Assembly: GCF_026642255.1 (NCBI RefSeq)
Contig: NZ_CP113264.1
Span: 2,976,001-3,040,000, forward strand
Origin: Streptomonospora nanhaiensis
GTDB lineage: Bacteria; Actinomycetota; Actinomycetes; Streptosporangiales; Streptosporangiaceae
DNA: 64,000 bases
Reading direction: 5' to 3'
Shown here: one piece after another, positions 8,278 to 17,299 of the stretch
Numbering within the stretch: the stretch's first letter is position 1
How the letters are laid out: every line of letters starts with the position of its first letter
Made by a program: the position numbers and the translations under genes
Notes under the pieces: generated by a model
What the model was told of the DNA's origin: nothing
Database searches by the model: none
What the model saw: only the letters and a program-made list of their open reading frames with translations

Positions 8278-9138
8278 ATGCCCGCACGACCGACACGGGC
8301 CAGACGCGCCGCGCGTCTCCTGGACCGGGGGCGCCCCCTCACCTACCTGCTGCTGGTGATCCTCGCCGCGTACGCGCTGGGGCCCATCGTCGTCATGGTC
8401 TTCAGCGCGCTGAAGACCCCGGCGGAGCTCAGCACCAACCCGATGGGGCTGCCCGCCGACGCCGCCTGGGACAACTTCACCACCGCGTGGCAGAGCGCGA
8501 ACATGGCCACCGGCCTGGCCAACAGCGCGGTCATCGTGTCCTGCACCGCCGTCGGCGTGTGCCTGATCTCGGGCGCCGCCGCCTACGCCATGGTGCGCCT
8601 GGACGTCCCCGCTCCCGGGGCGATCACGATGTACCTGCTGGTGGTGACCTCGCTGCCGATCCAGCTGTTCCTCGTCCCGCTGCTGTCGTGGTGGACGCGG
8701 CTGGGTCTGTACGACACCCAGTTCGGCCTCATCCTCATCTACTGGGCGATCTACAGCCCCTTCGCGACCCTGCTCCTGAGGTCCTACCTCATCGCCATCC
8801 CGCCGGACTACGAGGCGGCGGCCCGGATGGACGGCGCGGGGGAGCTCACCGTGTTCTTCCGGATCGTGCTGCCGCTCATCTGGCCCGGGCTGCTCACGGC
8901 GGGCCTGGTCGCGGGGCTCCAGGCGTACAACGAGTTCCTCCTGGCGGTGACGTTCCTCCAGGACTCCGAGGCGCTGCCGGTCTCGATCGCCCTGTACTCG
9001 TTCCAGCAGGGCTTCACCGTGAACCACGCCCTGGTGGCGGCGGCCGGCCTGATCATGCTGCTGCCCATGCTCGCGGTCTTCCTCGTCATGCAGCGCCGCT
9101 TCGTGTCGGGCTACGCGTCCACCGGCATGGCCAACTGA
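8278..9138 (+). CDS. Sugar ABC transporter permease, MalG-like (cluster A)
   Basis: A 286-residue partner permease with about six membrane helices, beginning with YLLLVILAAYALGPIVVMVF. The ATPase-docking loop reads EAAARMDGAGELTVFFRIVL, and the C-terminal VMQRRFVSGYASTGMAN tail is typical of MalG/AraQ proteins. ATG 8278 has GGGAGG ten bases upstream; it follows the stop of the previous permease by 5 bp. It completes the importer. A strong hairpin about 70 bp downstream marks the likely operon end. Confidence 0.92.
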   Translation: MPARPTRARRAARLLDRGRPLTYLLLVILAAYALGPIVVMVFSALKTPAELSTNPMGLPADAAWDNFTTAWQSANMATGLANSAVIVSCTAVGVCLISGAAAYAMVRLDVPAPGAITMYLLVVTSLPIQLFLVPLLSWWTRLGLYDTQFGLILIYWAIYSPFATLLLRSYLIAIPPDYEAAARMDGAGELTVFFRIVLPLIWPGLLTAGLVAGLQAYNEFLLAVTFLQDSEALPVSIALYSFQQGFTVNHALVAAAGLIMLLPMLAVFLVMQRRFVSGYASTGMAN

Positions 9139-9207
9139 CCAGGGGCCCCGCGAGGGGTCCCGAAGCCGCCGGATCCGCGCCCTCCGTCCTAGGGCACGGG
9201 TCCGGCC

Positions 9208-9243
9208 CCGGACGGCCGGGCGCCTCGGCGCCCGCCCGTCCGG
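9208..9243. terminator. Hairpin terminator after sugar cluster A
   Basis: A 17-bp stem with one mismatch (9208-9224 with 9227-9243) and a 2-nt loop lies 70 bp after the second permease stop. It is GC-rich and lacks a T-tract. The rest of 9139-9593 is GC-rich DNA with open frames in several directions but no protein-like text or ribosome site, so it appears non-coding. Confidence 0.6.
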
Positions 9244-9593
9244 GCAGCCCCCGCCGGGCCTGACGGCCCGTGCGGAGGGCAGGGGGCACGCCCACCCGGG
9301 CCGGAGCCGCGCGAAGCGGCGCCGGCCCGGGGCGGGCGCGCTCAGGAGAGGACCGTGTCGACGGCGGCGGGGCTCCCGACGGCGACGACGAGCGCCCCAT
9401 CGGGTTCGGCCACAGCCGCCCGCTCGGTCGCACGTACCCCTTCGGCGCCCGGCTCCCCGCGGCCGCGCAGCGCCATGACGGCACCGGCCCCACCCCGCCC
9501 GGCGGGGCGTGGACGGGGCCCCGGGCGCAGCGCTGTCGCGCGTCCGAGAGAGGGTCGGGGAGGCAGACCTCCCCACCCCCTACGGAGACCTCG

Positions 9594-10349
9594 ATGATGG
9601 GTACCTCGCACGCCGCGACCGGCGTGCTCGCGGGCGGCGCCGTCGCCCTGCTCTGCGGCGCGGACGTGCCCGTCACGCTGACGTGCGCCGCGGTCGGCGC
9701 CGGCGCCGCGCTCCTCCCCGACCTGGACGAGCCCGGCTCCTCGGCGGGGCGCTCGCTCGGGCGGGTGACGGAACTGGTCTCGACCGGCCTGCGCGGCCTG
9801 TCGAGACGGGTCTACCGCCGCACGGCCACCCCGCGGGAGCTGGAGGCGCCCAAGGACGGCGGACACCGCCACCTGACCCACACCGTCCCGGCGTGCCTGG
9901 TGTTCGGCCTGGTCGCGCTGGGGGCGGCGCTGGCTCCGTTCGGGGCCGCCGCGGTGGTGTTCGCGATGTCCGCCCTGGGCCTGGGGACCGTGGTCCGGCC
10001 CTGGAGGGCGTGGGGCACGGTCCGGCGGCGCAGGCGGGCGGCGCTGGTGGCCGCCCTCGTCCTCGGCGCGTGCACGCTGCTCGTGGAGGGCTACGGCCCC
10101 GCGCCGTGGCTCGTGGGCCTGGTGGTGTTCGCGGGCGCGCTGACGCACGTGCTGGGGGACTGGCTGACCCGGTCGGGCGTGCCGCTGGCCTGGCCGTTCA
10201 CGGTGCGGGGCAAGCGGTGGTGGATGCTGCGCTCACCGGTGGCCTTCCACACCGGCCGGAGCAGGGTGGAGGACGCCATCAGGGTGGGGGCGCTGATCGG
10301 GTTCCCCGTGCTGCTGGCGCTGGGGGCGCCCCTCCCGCCTGCGGCGTGA
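9594..10349 (+). CDS. YdjM-like integral membrane protein (predicted metal-dependent hydrolase family)
   Basis: A 251-residue membrane protein of the YdjM/LexA-binding type often annotated as a membrane-bound metal-dependent hydrolase. The N-terminus MMGTSHAATGVLAGGAVALL has the conserved TSHAATG His, followed by LLPDLDEPGSSAGR, then HRHLTHTVPA and a C-terminal THVLGDWLTRSGVPLAWP block. These conserved His and Asp residues at membrane edges form the family signature. Several hydrophobic segments lie between them. ATG 9594 and ATG 9597 are alternative starts behind a GGAG. The gene is monocistronic, and its 3' end is part of a 28-bp duplicated sequence. Function is not established. Confidence 0.8.
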   Translation: MMGTSHAATGVLAGGAVALLCGADVPVTLTCAAVGAGAALLPDLDEPGSSAGRSLGRVTELVSTGLRGLSRRVYRRTATPRELEAPKDGGHRHLTHTVPACLVFGLVALGAALAPFGAAAVVFAMSALGLGTVVRPWRAWGTVRRRRRAALVAALVLGACTLLVEGYGPAPWLVGLVVFAGALTHVLGDWLTRSGVPLAWPFTVRGKRWWMLRSPVAFHTGRSRVEDAIRVGALIGFPVLLALGAPLPPAA

Positions 10350-10412
10350 GGCAGGTCGCCGGCCCCATCCCCACGGACGTGGCCGGGCGCCCCTCCCGCC
10401 TGCGGCGTGAGG
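10324..10412 (+). repeat. Perfect 28-bp direct repeat, copies 61 bp apart
   Basis: The 28 bases at 10324-10351, which encode the last residues and stop of the YdjM-like protein, are repeated exactly at 10385-10412, just before the end of the convergent IclR gene at 10420. The copies start GGGCGCCCCTCCCGCC. This looks like a local slippage or duplication event. No function is evident. Confidence 0.85.
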
Positions 10413-10419
10413 GCGGGGG

Positions 10420-11199
10420 TCAGGCCGGGGACCCCGCCGAGGGGTACCCCAGGAGCCCGGAGATCTCCTCGGCCGCCTCGCGCAGGACCGGGACCAGGGC
10501 GCGCATGCGCTCCACGGGCATGTAGGGGCGGGTGGCGGCGATGCTGACCGCCGCCACGCCGGACGAGCTGCCGTCCCGCACGGGGGCGGCCACGCAGCGG
10601 ATGCCCGGCTCGTTCTCCTCCAGGTCCATCGTGGCGCCCAGCCTGCGGTAGCGGCGCATCGTCTCCAGGAAGCGGTCCAGGGACCGGTCCCCGCCACCGC
10701 CGCCCTCCCGCTCGGCGGCGAAGAGCCGCTCCCAGACCTCCTCCCCCTCGTCCAGGATCAGGGACTTGCCGATGCCCGTGGTGGTCAGGGGCATGCGGTA
10801 GCCGATCCGCGAACGCGTCTCCGCGCCGCGCAGACTCGCGATCTTGTCCAGGTACAGCACCTCGTCGTCGTCGCGGATGGCCAGGTGCACCGTGTCCCGG
10901 TACCGCCCGGAGAGCCGCTCCAGGACCGGGCGCGCCACCAGGGGCACCGGGTTCTGCTGGAGGGCGAGGAAGCCGTACTCGATCAGCGCGGGCCCCAGCA
11001 GGTAGGTGTTCTCCGGGCCCCGGCGCAGGTAGCCCTCCTGCACGAGCAGCTGCAGCAGCCGGTGCGCGGTGCTGCGGCTGATCCCCGTCCTCTCGCACAC
11101 CGCCCGGAGGTCGCACGCCCCCCGCGCCACGGCGGCGACGACGTCGAGCCCCCGCCGCAGCGTCTGCGTGCCGGGGGGTGTGGTGCTCTGCCTGTGCAT
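10420..11199 (-). CDS. IclR-family transcriptional regulator
   Basis: A 259-residue regulator. The N-terminal winged helix contains RRGLDVVAAVARG and the recognition segment ISRSTAHRLLQLLVQEGYL, followed by the effector-binding domain with YLDKI, YRMPLTTTGIGKSLL-like text and the closing GVAAVSIAATRPYM. Length is normal. ATG 11199 is the first plausible start; no strong ribosome site is visible. It lies only 23 bp downstream of the alpha-mannosidase on the same strand, so the two are probably co-transcribed and the regulator likely controls mannoside use. Confidence 0.88.
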   Translation of the reverse strand: MHRQSTTPPGTQTLRRGLDVVAAVARGACDLRAVCERTGISRSTAHRLLQLLVQEGYLRRGPENTYLLGPALIEYGFLALQQNPVPLVARPVLERLSGRYRDTVHLAIRDDDEVLYLDKIASLRGAETRSRIGYRMPLTTTGIGKSLILDEGEEVWERLFAAEREGGGGGDRSLDRFLETMRRYRRLGATMDLEENEPGIRCVAAPVRDGSSSGVAAVSIAATRPYMPVERMRALVPVLREAAEEISGLLGYPSAGSPA

Positions 11200-11222
11200 G
11201 CGTGCCAGGTTAGACGGCCGCG

Positions 11223-14200
11223 CTACCGGGCGAACCGCAGCGTCACGATCTGGAACGGCCGCAGCCCGAACGCCACGGAACCGTGCCCGTGCCCGCCGTC
11301 GCCGGACGCGGTCCGCACGTCGAGCTCGGGCGCTCCCTCGTACTCCTCCTCCAGGAGGTTCACCGCGCGGACCCCGGCGAACGGGAAGCCCGGCGCCACC
11401 GTCGCGCGGGCCCGCCCGCCGCGGGCCTCGTACAGCCGCACGACGACGTCGCCCGACCGGTCGTCGGCGAGCTTGACCGACTCCACCACCACCCCGGGGT
11501 CGTCCACGCGCACCAGCGGCTCGACCGCGCCGCCGCCGGGGACCTCGCGCGGGGGCAGGTTGATCCGGTACCCCTCGCGCACCGCGTCCTCCACCGTCGC
11601 GCCCGGGGCCAGCGCGTAGCGGAAGCGGCGCTCGCCCTGGTCCGTCTCCGGGTCGGGGAACCGCGGGGCGCGCAGCAGCGACAGCCGCACCGTGGTCGTG
11701 GTGCCCCCGTCCCCGCGGACCGCGCGGGTCACGTCGTGCCCGTAGGTGGAGTCGTTGAGGACCGCCACGCCGTAGCCGGGCTCCCCGACGTGCACCCACC
11801 GGTGCGCGCAGATCTCGAACTTCGCCGCGTCCCACGAGGTGTTGGAGTGGGTGGGCCGCCTCACGTGCCCGAACTGGATCTCCGAGGAGGACTCGTCCGC
11901 GCGGACGTCGACCGGGAAGGCCGCCTTGAGGAACTTCTCCCGCTCGTGCCAGTGCACCACCGTCTCCACGTCCAGGCGCCGCGCGCCGGGGCTCAGGGAC
12001 AGGACCTGGACGACCGAGGACGCGCCGAACGTGCGCGCCACGCGCAGCGCGGCGGCGCCCCCGGGCCGCGGCTCCAGGGCCTCGACCGCGTCGGCGCCGG
12101 TGAGGTCGGTGACGGTGTTGCGGTAGAACGCGTCGACGTCCCAGGCGTCCCACTGGTTGGGCAGGTCGGGGTGCACCTGGAGCAGGTTGCCCGGTGACCC
12201 CGGGGCCAGCACCTCGCGCTCCGCGACCCTGTCCAGGACGGAGGTGACGAGCCCCCGGCCGTCCACGCGCACGGTCAGCAGCCCGTTGTCCAGGGTGAAG
12301 CCGCCGTCCGAGGCGTCGACCGAGGCCGCCGCCGCGCCGGGCGCGCCCGTGAGCGCGGCGGGGACCGCGCCGAGCGCGGGCACGCCGTCGCGCTCGTGCG
12401 GGGCGGCGTTGAACACCAGGGTGCCGCCGGCCTCGCCGGGGTCCTCCGCCAGCGCCCCCTGGGCCGACGCGACGATCCCGTGCAGCTCGGCGGCGGCCTC
12501 CGCGTAGGACTCGGCCGCCTCCCGGTGGACCCACGCGATCGAGCTCCCGGGCAGGATGTCGTGGAACTGGTTCAGCAGGACCGTCCTCCACACCCGGTCG
12601 AGGGCCTCGTACGGGTAGGGGGCGCCGGTGCGCACGGCGGCGGTCGCGGCCCACAGCTCGGCCTCGCGCAGCAGGTGCTCGGACCGCCGGTTGCCCTGCT
12701 TGGTGGCCGCCTGGCTCGTGTAGGTCCCGCGGTGGAACTCCAGGTACAGCTCGCCCAGCCACACGGGTGCGTCGGGGTACTCCGCGTGGGCCTTGGCGAA
12801 GAACTCCGAGGGGTGCTCGACCTCCACCCGGGGGGACCCCTCCAGGTCGCCGGTCCGCCGGGCACGGGCGAGCATCTCCCGGGTGGGGCCCCCTCCGCCG
12901 TCGCCGTGTCCGAAGGGCACCAGGGACCGCGACGCGCCGCCCTTGTCCCGGAAGTTGCCGGAGGCGTGCGCCAGCTCCGAGCCGGTGAGCTCGGAGTTGT
13001 AGGTGTCCACGGGCGGGAAGTGGGTGAAGACGCGTGTGCCGTCGATGCCCTCCCACCAGAACGTGTGGTGGGGGAACGCGTTGGTCCGGCTCCAGGAGAT
13101 CTTCTGGGTGAGGAACCACCGCGAGCCCGACAGCCGCACGAGCTGGGGGAGCGCCGCCGAGTAGCCGAACGAGTCGGGGAGCCACACCTCCTGGGTGTCG
13201 ACGCCCAGCTCGTCGCGGAAGAACCGCTTGCCGAAGCTGAACTGCCGGGCCAGCGCCTCGGAGCCGGGCATGTTGGTGTCGGACTCCACCCACATGCCTC
13301 CGACCGGCACGAACTGCCCGGCCTCGGACGCGCTCACCACCCGGGCGAAGACGTCGGGCCGGTGCTCCTTGAGCCACGCCCACTGCTGGGCCTGGGACAT
13401 CGCGAAGACGAACCCCGGGTGCTCCTCCGCGAGGGCGACGGCGTTGGCGCTGGTGCGGACCACCTTGCGCACGGTCTCCCGCACGGGCCACAGCCAGGCG
13501 GAGTCGATGTGGGCGTGGCCCACCGCCGACACCCGGTGGGCGCTCGCCGCCGCGGGGGAGCGCAGGGCCGGGGCCAGCGCCTCCCGCGCGCGGTCGGCCG
13601 TGCCCGGGACGTCGTGGAGGTCGAGGGCGTCCAGGGACCTCTCCAGGGCGCGCAGCAGCTCCCAGCGGCGCGGGTCGCCGGTGTCGAGGGAGCGCATGAC
13701 CCCGCCCGCGACGTCGAGGTCCATGGCCAGCTCCCACACCGCCGTCTCGAAGACCGCCAGGTCGGCGCGGGCCAGCCGGTACAGGGGCTCGTCCTCGGGC
13801 CCCCGCCCCCCGCCCAGCTCCGTGGGCCGGAACGGCGGGTTCCCGAGGATGACGGGGTTGGCCGCGGCCTCCACGTGGAACTCCACGGCCTCCCCGCCCC
13901 CGGCCGGGGAGCCGACCGGGATCCAGGCGTTGCGCGGGTTGAGGCCCTTGACGACGGCGCCGTCCGGGAGGTGGACGAGCCCCTCGCTCTGGAAGCCCGG
14001 CATGCCGCTGTCGAAGCCGAGGTCGACGACGGCCTCCACCGTCAGCCCGGCCCACTCCCGGGGCACCTCGCCCCGCAGCCGGAACCACGTCGTCCCCCAG
14101 GCCGGCCCCCAGGCGTCGCCGACGCTGGCGGGCACGTGGTCCGCGGCGATCCCCTCCGCCGCGGGCACCGGCTCGCCGGGGGCGTCCCACCGCGCCACCT

Positions 14201-14294
14201 CCAGGGGGACCGACCTCGTGTAGATCGCGGGCCACACGCGTTCGCCCAGTACCCGTTGCAGCCGTGCCTCGGTCAGCCGCCGGTCGTCGTGCAC
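11223..14294 (-). CDS. Alpha-mannosidase, glycoside hydrolase family 38
   Basis: A 1023-residue retaining, zinc-dependent alpha-mannosidase without a signal peptide, so probably cytosolic. The catalytic domain shows GHAHIDSAWLWP (zinc ligands His262 and Asp264), VWLPDSFGYS (nucleophile Asp374), the GHGDGGGGPT loop near residue 462, LYLEFHRGTYTSQA and NQFHDILPGSSI. The C-terminal half is the beta-rich GH38 region. The start is GTG 14294 after a modest ACGGAGA. The family cleaves terminal alpha-mannosyl residues from imported oligosaccharides. It is first in a pair with the IclR gene. The nearby sugar operons may supply its substrate, but no direct link is visible. Confidence 0.95.
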   Translation of the reverse strand: MHDDRRLTEARLQRVLGERVWPAIYTRSVPLEVARWDAPGEPVPAAEGIAADHVPASVGDAWGPAWGTTWFRLRGEVPREWAGLTVEAVVDLGFDSGMPGFQSEGLVHLPDGAVVKGLNPRNAWIPVGSPAGGGEAVEFHVEAAANPVILGNPPFRPTELGGGRGPEDEPLYRLARADLAVFETAVWELAMDLDVAGGVMRSLDTGDPRRWELLRALERSLDALDLHDVPGTADRAREALAPALRSPAAASAHRVSAVGHAHIDSAWLWPVRETVRKVVRTSANAVALAEEHPGFVFAMSQAQQWAWLKEHRPDVFARVVSASEAGQFVPVGGMWVESDTNMPGSEALARQFSFGKRFFRDELGVDTQEVWLPDSFGYSAALPQLVRLSGSRWFLTQKISWSRTNAFPHHTFWWEGIDGTRVFTHFPPVDTYNSELTGSELAHASGNFRDKGGASRSLVPFGHGDGGGGPTREMLARARRTGDLEGSPRVEVEHPSEFFAKAHAEYPDAPVWLGELYLEFHRGTYTSQAATKQGNRRSEHLLREAELWAATAAVRTGAPYPYEALDRVWRTVLLNQFHDILPGSSIAWVHREAAESYAEAAAELHGIVASAQGALAEDPGEAGGTLVFNAAPHERDGVPALGAVPAALTGAPGAAAASVDASDGGFTLDNGLLTVRVDGRGLVTSVLDRVAEREVLAPGSPGNLLQVHPDLPNQWDAWDVDAFYRNTVTDLTGADAVEALEPRPGGAAALRVARTFGASSVVQVLSLSPGARRLDVETVVHWHEREKFLKAAFPVDVRADESSSEIQFGHVRRPTHSNTSWDAAKFEICAHRWVHVGEPGYGVAVLNDSTYGHDVTRAVRGDGGTTTTVRLSLLRAPRFPDPETDQGERRFRYALAPGATVEDAVREGYRINLPPREVPGGGAVEPLVRVDDPGVVVESVKLADDRSGDVVVRLYEARGGRARATVAPGFPFAGVRAVNLLEEEYEGAPELDVRTASGDGGHGHGSVAFGLRPFQIVTLRFAR

Positions 14295-14603
14295 GGTGGT
14301 TCTCCGTTCGATCGTCCCCTGACAGGTGGTGGGTACGTTGTCACCGCCGCGGAGACCGCGTCAACGGCCCGGCCGGAGCGGGTGGCCCGGTCCCGGCCGC
14401 GTCGCCCGCCCCCGCGCGGGGCCGCCGTGGCACCATGTGGGTGCTCCGCCGGGGCCTCACGGCCCCGCCCCGCCGAAGGGGCGGCGCGGCGCCCGCGACC
14501 GGGTCGCACCCGTGCGCCGCGGGCGCCGCGCGGGCCGGGGCGCCGACCGTCCGGGGCGGGCGGGCCGCCCGTCCGCCGCGGACACGCCCAGAGGGAGAAG
14601 GCC
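14295..14603. other. Intergenic region, no gene seen
   Basis: This 309-bp GC-rich stretch lies between the divergent mannosidase and deazaflavin-reductase genes and must hold their promoters. On the minus strand a TTGACG lies near 14370, but no convincing -10 box follows it. A short palindrome GCGACCGGGTCGC occurs near 14495. No protein-like open frame was found. Confidence 0.5.
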
Positions 14604-15044
14604 GTGGAAGGCGAATACGAACCGAGTCCGTCCGCGTGGGTCCGCGAGCAGGTCGCCCTGTACGAGCGCACCGGCGGGGCCGAGGGCAACACCCTGGGGG
14701 ACACCGGCCTGCCGGTCGTCATCGTGACGATGCGCGGGAGGAAGACCGGGAAGATCCGCAAGATCGCCCTCATGCGCGTGGAGCACGAGGGGCGCTACGC
14801 GCTCGTGGGCTCCCAGGGCGGGGCCCCGGAGGACCCCATGTGGGTGCACAACCTCCGCGAGAACCCCGACGCCGTCACCCTGCAGGACGGCCCCGCCCCC
14901 TTCGCGGCCCGTGTGCGCGAGGTCGGGGGAGCGGAGCGCGAGGAGTGGTGGGAGCGGGCCGTCGCGGCCTTCCCCGACTACGCGGACTACCAGCGCAAGA
15001 CCGACCGCCTCATCCCCGTCTTCGTGGTCGACCGGGCCGAATGA
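14604..15044 (+). CDS. Deazaflavin (F420)-dependent nitroreductase-family protein
   Basis: A 146-residue split-barrel protein of the DDN/DUF385 family, which in actinomycetes uses reduced F420 to reduce quinones, nitro compounds or other electrophiles. The family signature MRGRKTGKIRKIALMRVE is followed by YALVGSQGGAPEDPMWVHNL and a C-terminal YQRKTDRLIPVFVVDR. GTG 14604 has GGGAGAAGG in front. The gene is alone between the mannosidase and the next operon. The presence of this family implies that the host makes coenzyme F420. Confidence 0.9.
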   Translation: MEGEYEPSPSAWVREQVALYERTGGAEGNTLGDTGLPVVIVTMRGRKTGKIRKIALMRVEHEGRYALVGSQGGAPEDPMWVHNLRENPDAVTLQDGPAPFAARVREVGGAEREEWWERAVAAFPDYADYQRKTDRLIPVFVVDRAE

Positions 15045-15155
15045 CCGGCTGAGCGGCCGACCGGCGGCCGAGGGGTCCACGGGCCGCGCACACCCGGCAA
15101 CGGTGTGCGCGGCCCTTCCCGTCCCCGGCGACCAGGGGTGGGGGAGTTGAACCTG

Positions 15156-15244
15156 TTGACAGGGTGAACTGGGTCACGATAGTTTCCCGGAAACGTTTCC
15201 AGGAGATGTCCGGCGCATTGCGCCATGTTTCTGGAAACGTTTCC
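15156..15244 (+). promoter_or_regulatory. Promoter with twin LacI operators for cluster B
   Basis: TTGACA (15156-15161) and TAGTTT (15180-15185) form a promoter with an 18-bp spacer. The perfect palindrome GGAAACGTTTCC occurs immediately after the -10 box (15189-15200) and again at 15233-15244, with centres 44 bp apart, close to four helical turns. This is the classical CcpA/LacI-family operator shape, and the spacing allows cooperative or looped binding. The LacI gene that follows is presumably autoregulated and controls the whole operon. Confidence 0.8.
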
Positions 15245-15264
15245 AAGCCCTTCCGGAGCACAGC

Positions 15265-16338
15265 GTGACTGGAGCCGCGATGACGTCATCACGCGCCACC
15301 CTGATCCAGGTGGCGGAACGCGCCGGGGTTTCGCTGGCCTCGACCTCCCGCGCACTGCACGGGAGCGGGGCCAGCGAGGCGATGGTCGAGCGCGTACGCG
15401 CCGCGGCGGCCGAGCTCGGCTACAGCCCCGACGTCACCGGCCGCTCCCTGCGGTTGAGGAAGACCTTCCAGATCGCGTTCGCCGTCGCCGACATCGGCAA
15501 CCCCGTCTACGTCGAGATGATGACCGCCATCCACGAGGTCCTGGCCCCGCACGGCTACCGCGTCGTGGTCATGACCACAGGTGACACCCCCGCCTCGACC
15601 ACGGAGCTCGTGCGCAGCCTGGGCAGCGGCTTCGTCGACGGGATGGTCCTCAGCCCGCTGCGCACCGACGACGGGCTGGTGCGGGCCATCAAGCAGGCGC
15701 CGGTCCCGGTCGTGGTCATCGGGCGCTCCCTCGGGGACCAGGGCATCGACTCCGTGTCCACGGACTCCGCGGGCGGGATCGGCCAGGCCGTCCGGCACCT
15801 GCTGGAGACCGGCCGCCGCAGGATCGGCTTCCTCAACGGCCCCCCCGACACGACCCCGGGCGAGGCGCGCAGGCGCGGGTTCGACGCCGCCGCCTCCGAC
15901 CCCGGGTTCGCCGCCGAGCGCGTGGAGGTCGCCCTCGCCGAGGACTTCACCGTCGCGGCCGGCGTGGCCGCCGCGCACCGGCTCCTCGCCGGCGCGCCCG
16001 ACGGCGGCGCCCGCCTCGACGCGGTCGTCGCCGCCAACGACCTCCTCGCCATCGGCGCCATCCGCGCCGCCCGCGAACTCGGCCTGTCCGTGCCCGAGGA
16101 CGTCGCGGTGACGGGCATGGACGACACCGAGCTGGGCCGCGTCTTCCAGCCCAGCCTCACGAGCGTCTCGCTCGGCTCGGACGAGCGCGGGCACGCCGCC
16201 GCGCGGATCATGCTGCGGCTCGTCGACGGGGACGCCGGCGAGCCGCAGACGACCTCGGTCGGACCCCGGCTGGTCGTCCGGGAGTCCACGGTCCCGCGGC
16301 CGGCCCGCGCGTCCGCGCCCGGGGAAGGCGTCCGATGA
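15265..16338 (+). CDS. LacI-family transcriptional repressor (cluster B)
   Basis: A repressor of up to 357 residues. The helix-turn-helix LIQVAERAGVSLASTSRALH is followed by the hinge GYSPDVTGRSLR and an effector-binding domain with AVADIGNPVYVEM, RIGFLNGPPD and MDDTELGRVFQPSLTSV. GTG 15265 and ATG 15280 are both possible starts, each with a GGAG at workable distance; ATG 15280 would remove five residues. It heads a cluster of nine downstream genes, with its stop overlapping the next start by 4 bp. Twin GGAAACGTTTCC operators just upstream are its likely binding sites. Confidence 0.92.
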   Translation: MTGAAMTSSRATLIQVAERAGVSLASTSRALHGSGASEAMVERVRAAAAELGYSPDVTGRSLRLRKTFQIAFAVADIGNPVYVEMMTAIHEVLAPHGYRVVVMTTGDTPASTTELVRSLGSGFVDGMVLSPLRTDDGLVRAIKQAPVPVVVIGRSLGDQGIDSVSTDSAGGIGQAVRHLLETGRRRIGFLNGPPDTTPGEARRRGFDAAASDPGFAAERVEVALAEDFTVAAGVAAAHRLLAGAPDGGARLDAVVAANDLLAIGAIRAARELGLSVPEDVAVTGMDDTELGRVFQPSLTSVSLGSDERGHAAARIMLRLVDGDAGEPQTTSVGPRLVVRESTVPRPARASAPGEGVR

Positions 16339-17297
16339 CGGCGCCCTCCTCCCCGCGGGGCACGGCCCCGCCCCGCCCCGCGCGCGGGGCCCCGCCCCGG
16401 CCGGGCGGCACGGCCCGCGCGCGGCGCCGCGAGGCGGCCGCCCTGGTCATGCCCTCCCTGCTGCCCATCCTGGTGCTCAGCGTGGCGCCCCTGGTCATGG
16501 GCATCGCGCTGGCGTTCACCGACGCGCGCCTGGTGCGCCGCCCGGACTACGAGTTCGTCGGCGTCGACAACTTCGTGCGCCTCCTCGACAACTCCTACTT
16601 CTGGGAGTCGTTCCGCATCGGCATGGTCTGGGCCGTCTCCGTGACGCTGCTCCAGCTCGTCGCCGCGATGGGGCTGGCGCTCCTGCTCGACGCCGGCCTC
16701 AGGTTCCAGGGCCTCACGCGCGTCCTCGCCCTCATCCCGTGGGCGATGCCCCCGGTCGTCGTGGCGATCATGTGGCAGATGATCTACTCGCCCAACGCGG
16801 GGCCGCTCAACGCCGCCCTGGGCGCACTGGGCCTGCCCGACGACGTCAACTGGCTCGCCGACTTCTCGACCGCGCTGCCCGCCGTCGTCGTCGTCGGCGT
16901 CTGGGTGGGCATGCCGCAGACCACCGTGACCCTCCTCGCCGGGCTGCAGCAGATCCCGCCCGAGCTGCACGAGGCGGCGGCCATGGACGGGGCGGGCGCC
17001 TGGCGCAGGTTCACCGGAGTCACCCTGCCGGGCCTGCGGCCGATCGTCGCCTCGATCACGTCGCTGAACTTCATCTGGAACTTCAACTCGTTCTCGCTGG
17101 TGTACGTCCTCACCGAGGGCGGTCCGGGCGGCCGCACGATGCTCCCGATGCTGTTCACGTACCTGGAGGCGTTCAAGAACCGCAACATCGGCTACGCCGC
17201 GGCCATGGGCATGGTGCTCGTCATCGTCGTCGTCCTGCTCCTGGCGTTCTACCTGCGGTCCCAGTTCCGCGACGACCGCGAAGGCAAGGTGGGCTGA
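16335..17297 (+). CDS. Sugar ABC transporter permease, MalF-like (cluster B)
   Basis: A 320-residue permease. A proline/arginine-rich cytoplasmic leader precedes about six membrane helices, starting at LVMPSLLPILVLSVAPLVMG. The ATPase-docking EAA loop reads EAAAMDGAGAWRRFTGVTLP. The start ATG overlaps the LacI stop (ATGA). It pairs with the next permease. Sequence similarity to the cluster A permeases is only at family level, so the two importers probably handle different sugars. Confidence 0.92.
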   Translation: MTAPSSPRGTAPPRPARGAPPRPGGTARARRREAAALVMPSLLPILVLSVAPLVMGIALAFTDARLVRRPDYEFVGVDNFVRLLDNSYFWESFRIGMVWAVSVTLLQLVAAMGLALLLDAGLRFQGLTRVLALIPWAMPPVVVAIMWQMIYSPNAGPLNAALGALGLPDDVNWLADFSTALPAVVVVGVWVGMPQTTVTLLAGLQQIPPELHEAAAMDGAGAWRRFTGVTLPGLRPIVASITSLNFIWNFNSFSLVYVLTEGGPGGRTMLPMLFTYLEAFKNRNIGYAAAMGMVLVIVVVLLLAFYLRSQFRDDREGKVG

Positions 17298-17299
17298 CC

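Noticed and set aside
10420..14235. A 1271-codon minus-strand frame covering the mannosidase and IclR region
   Set aside because: Only its last 259 codons (the IclR gene) look like protein. The rest is Arg/Gly/Pro-rich text in another frame of the GH38 gene, a usual effect of high GC.
12396..15044. An 882-codon plus-strand frame opposite the mannosidase
   Set aside because: It is antisense shadow except for the deazaflavin reductase at its 3' end (14604-15044), where a ribosome site and family motifs appear.
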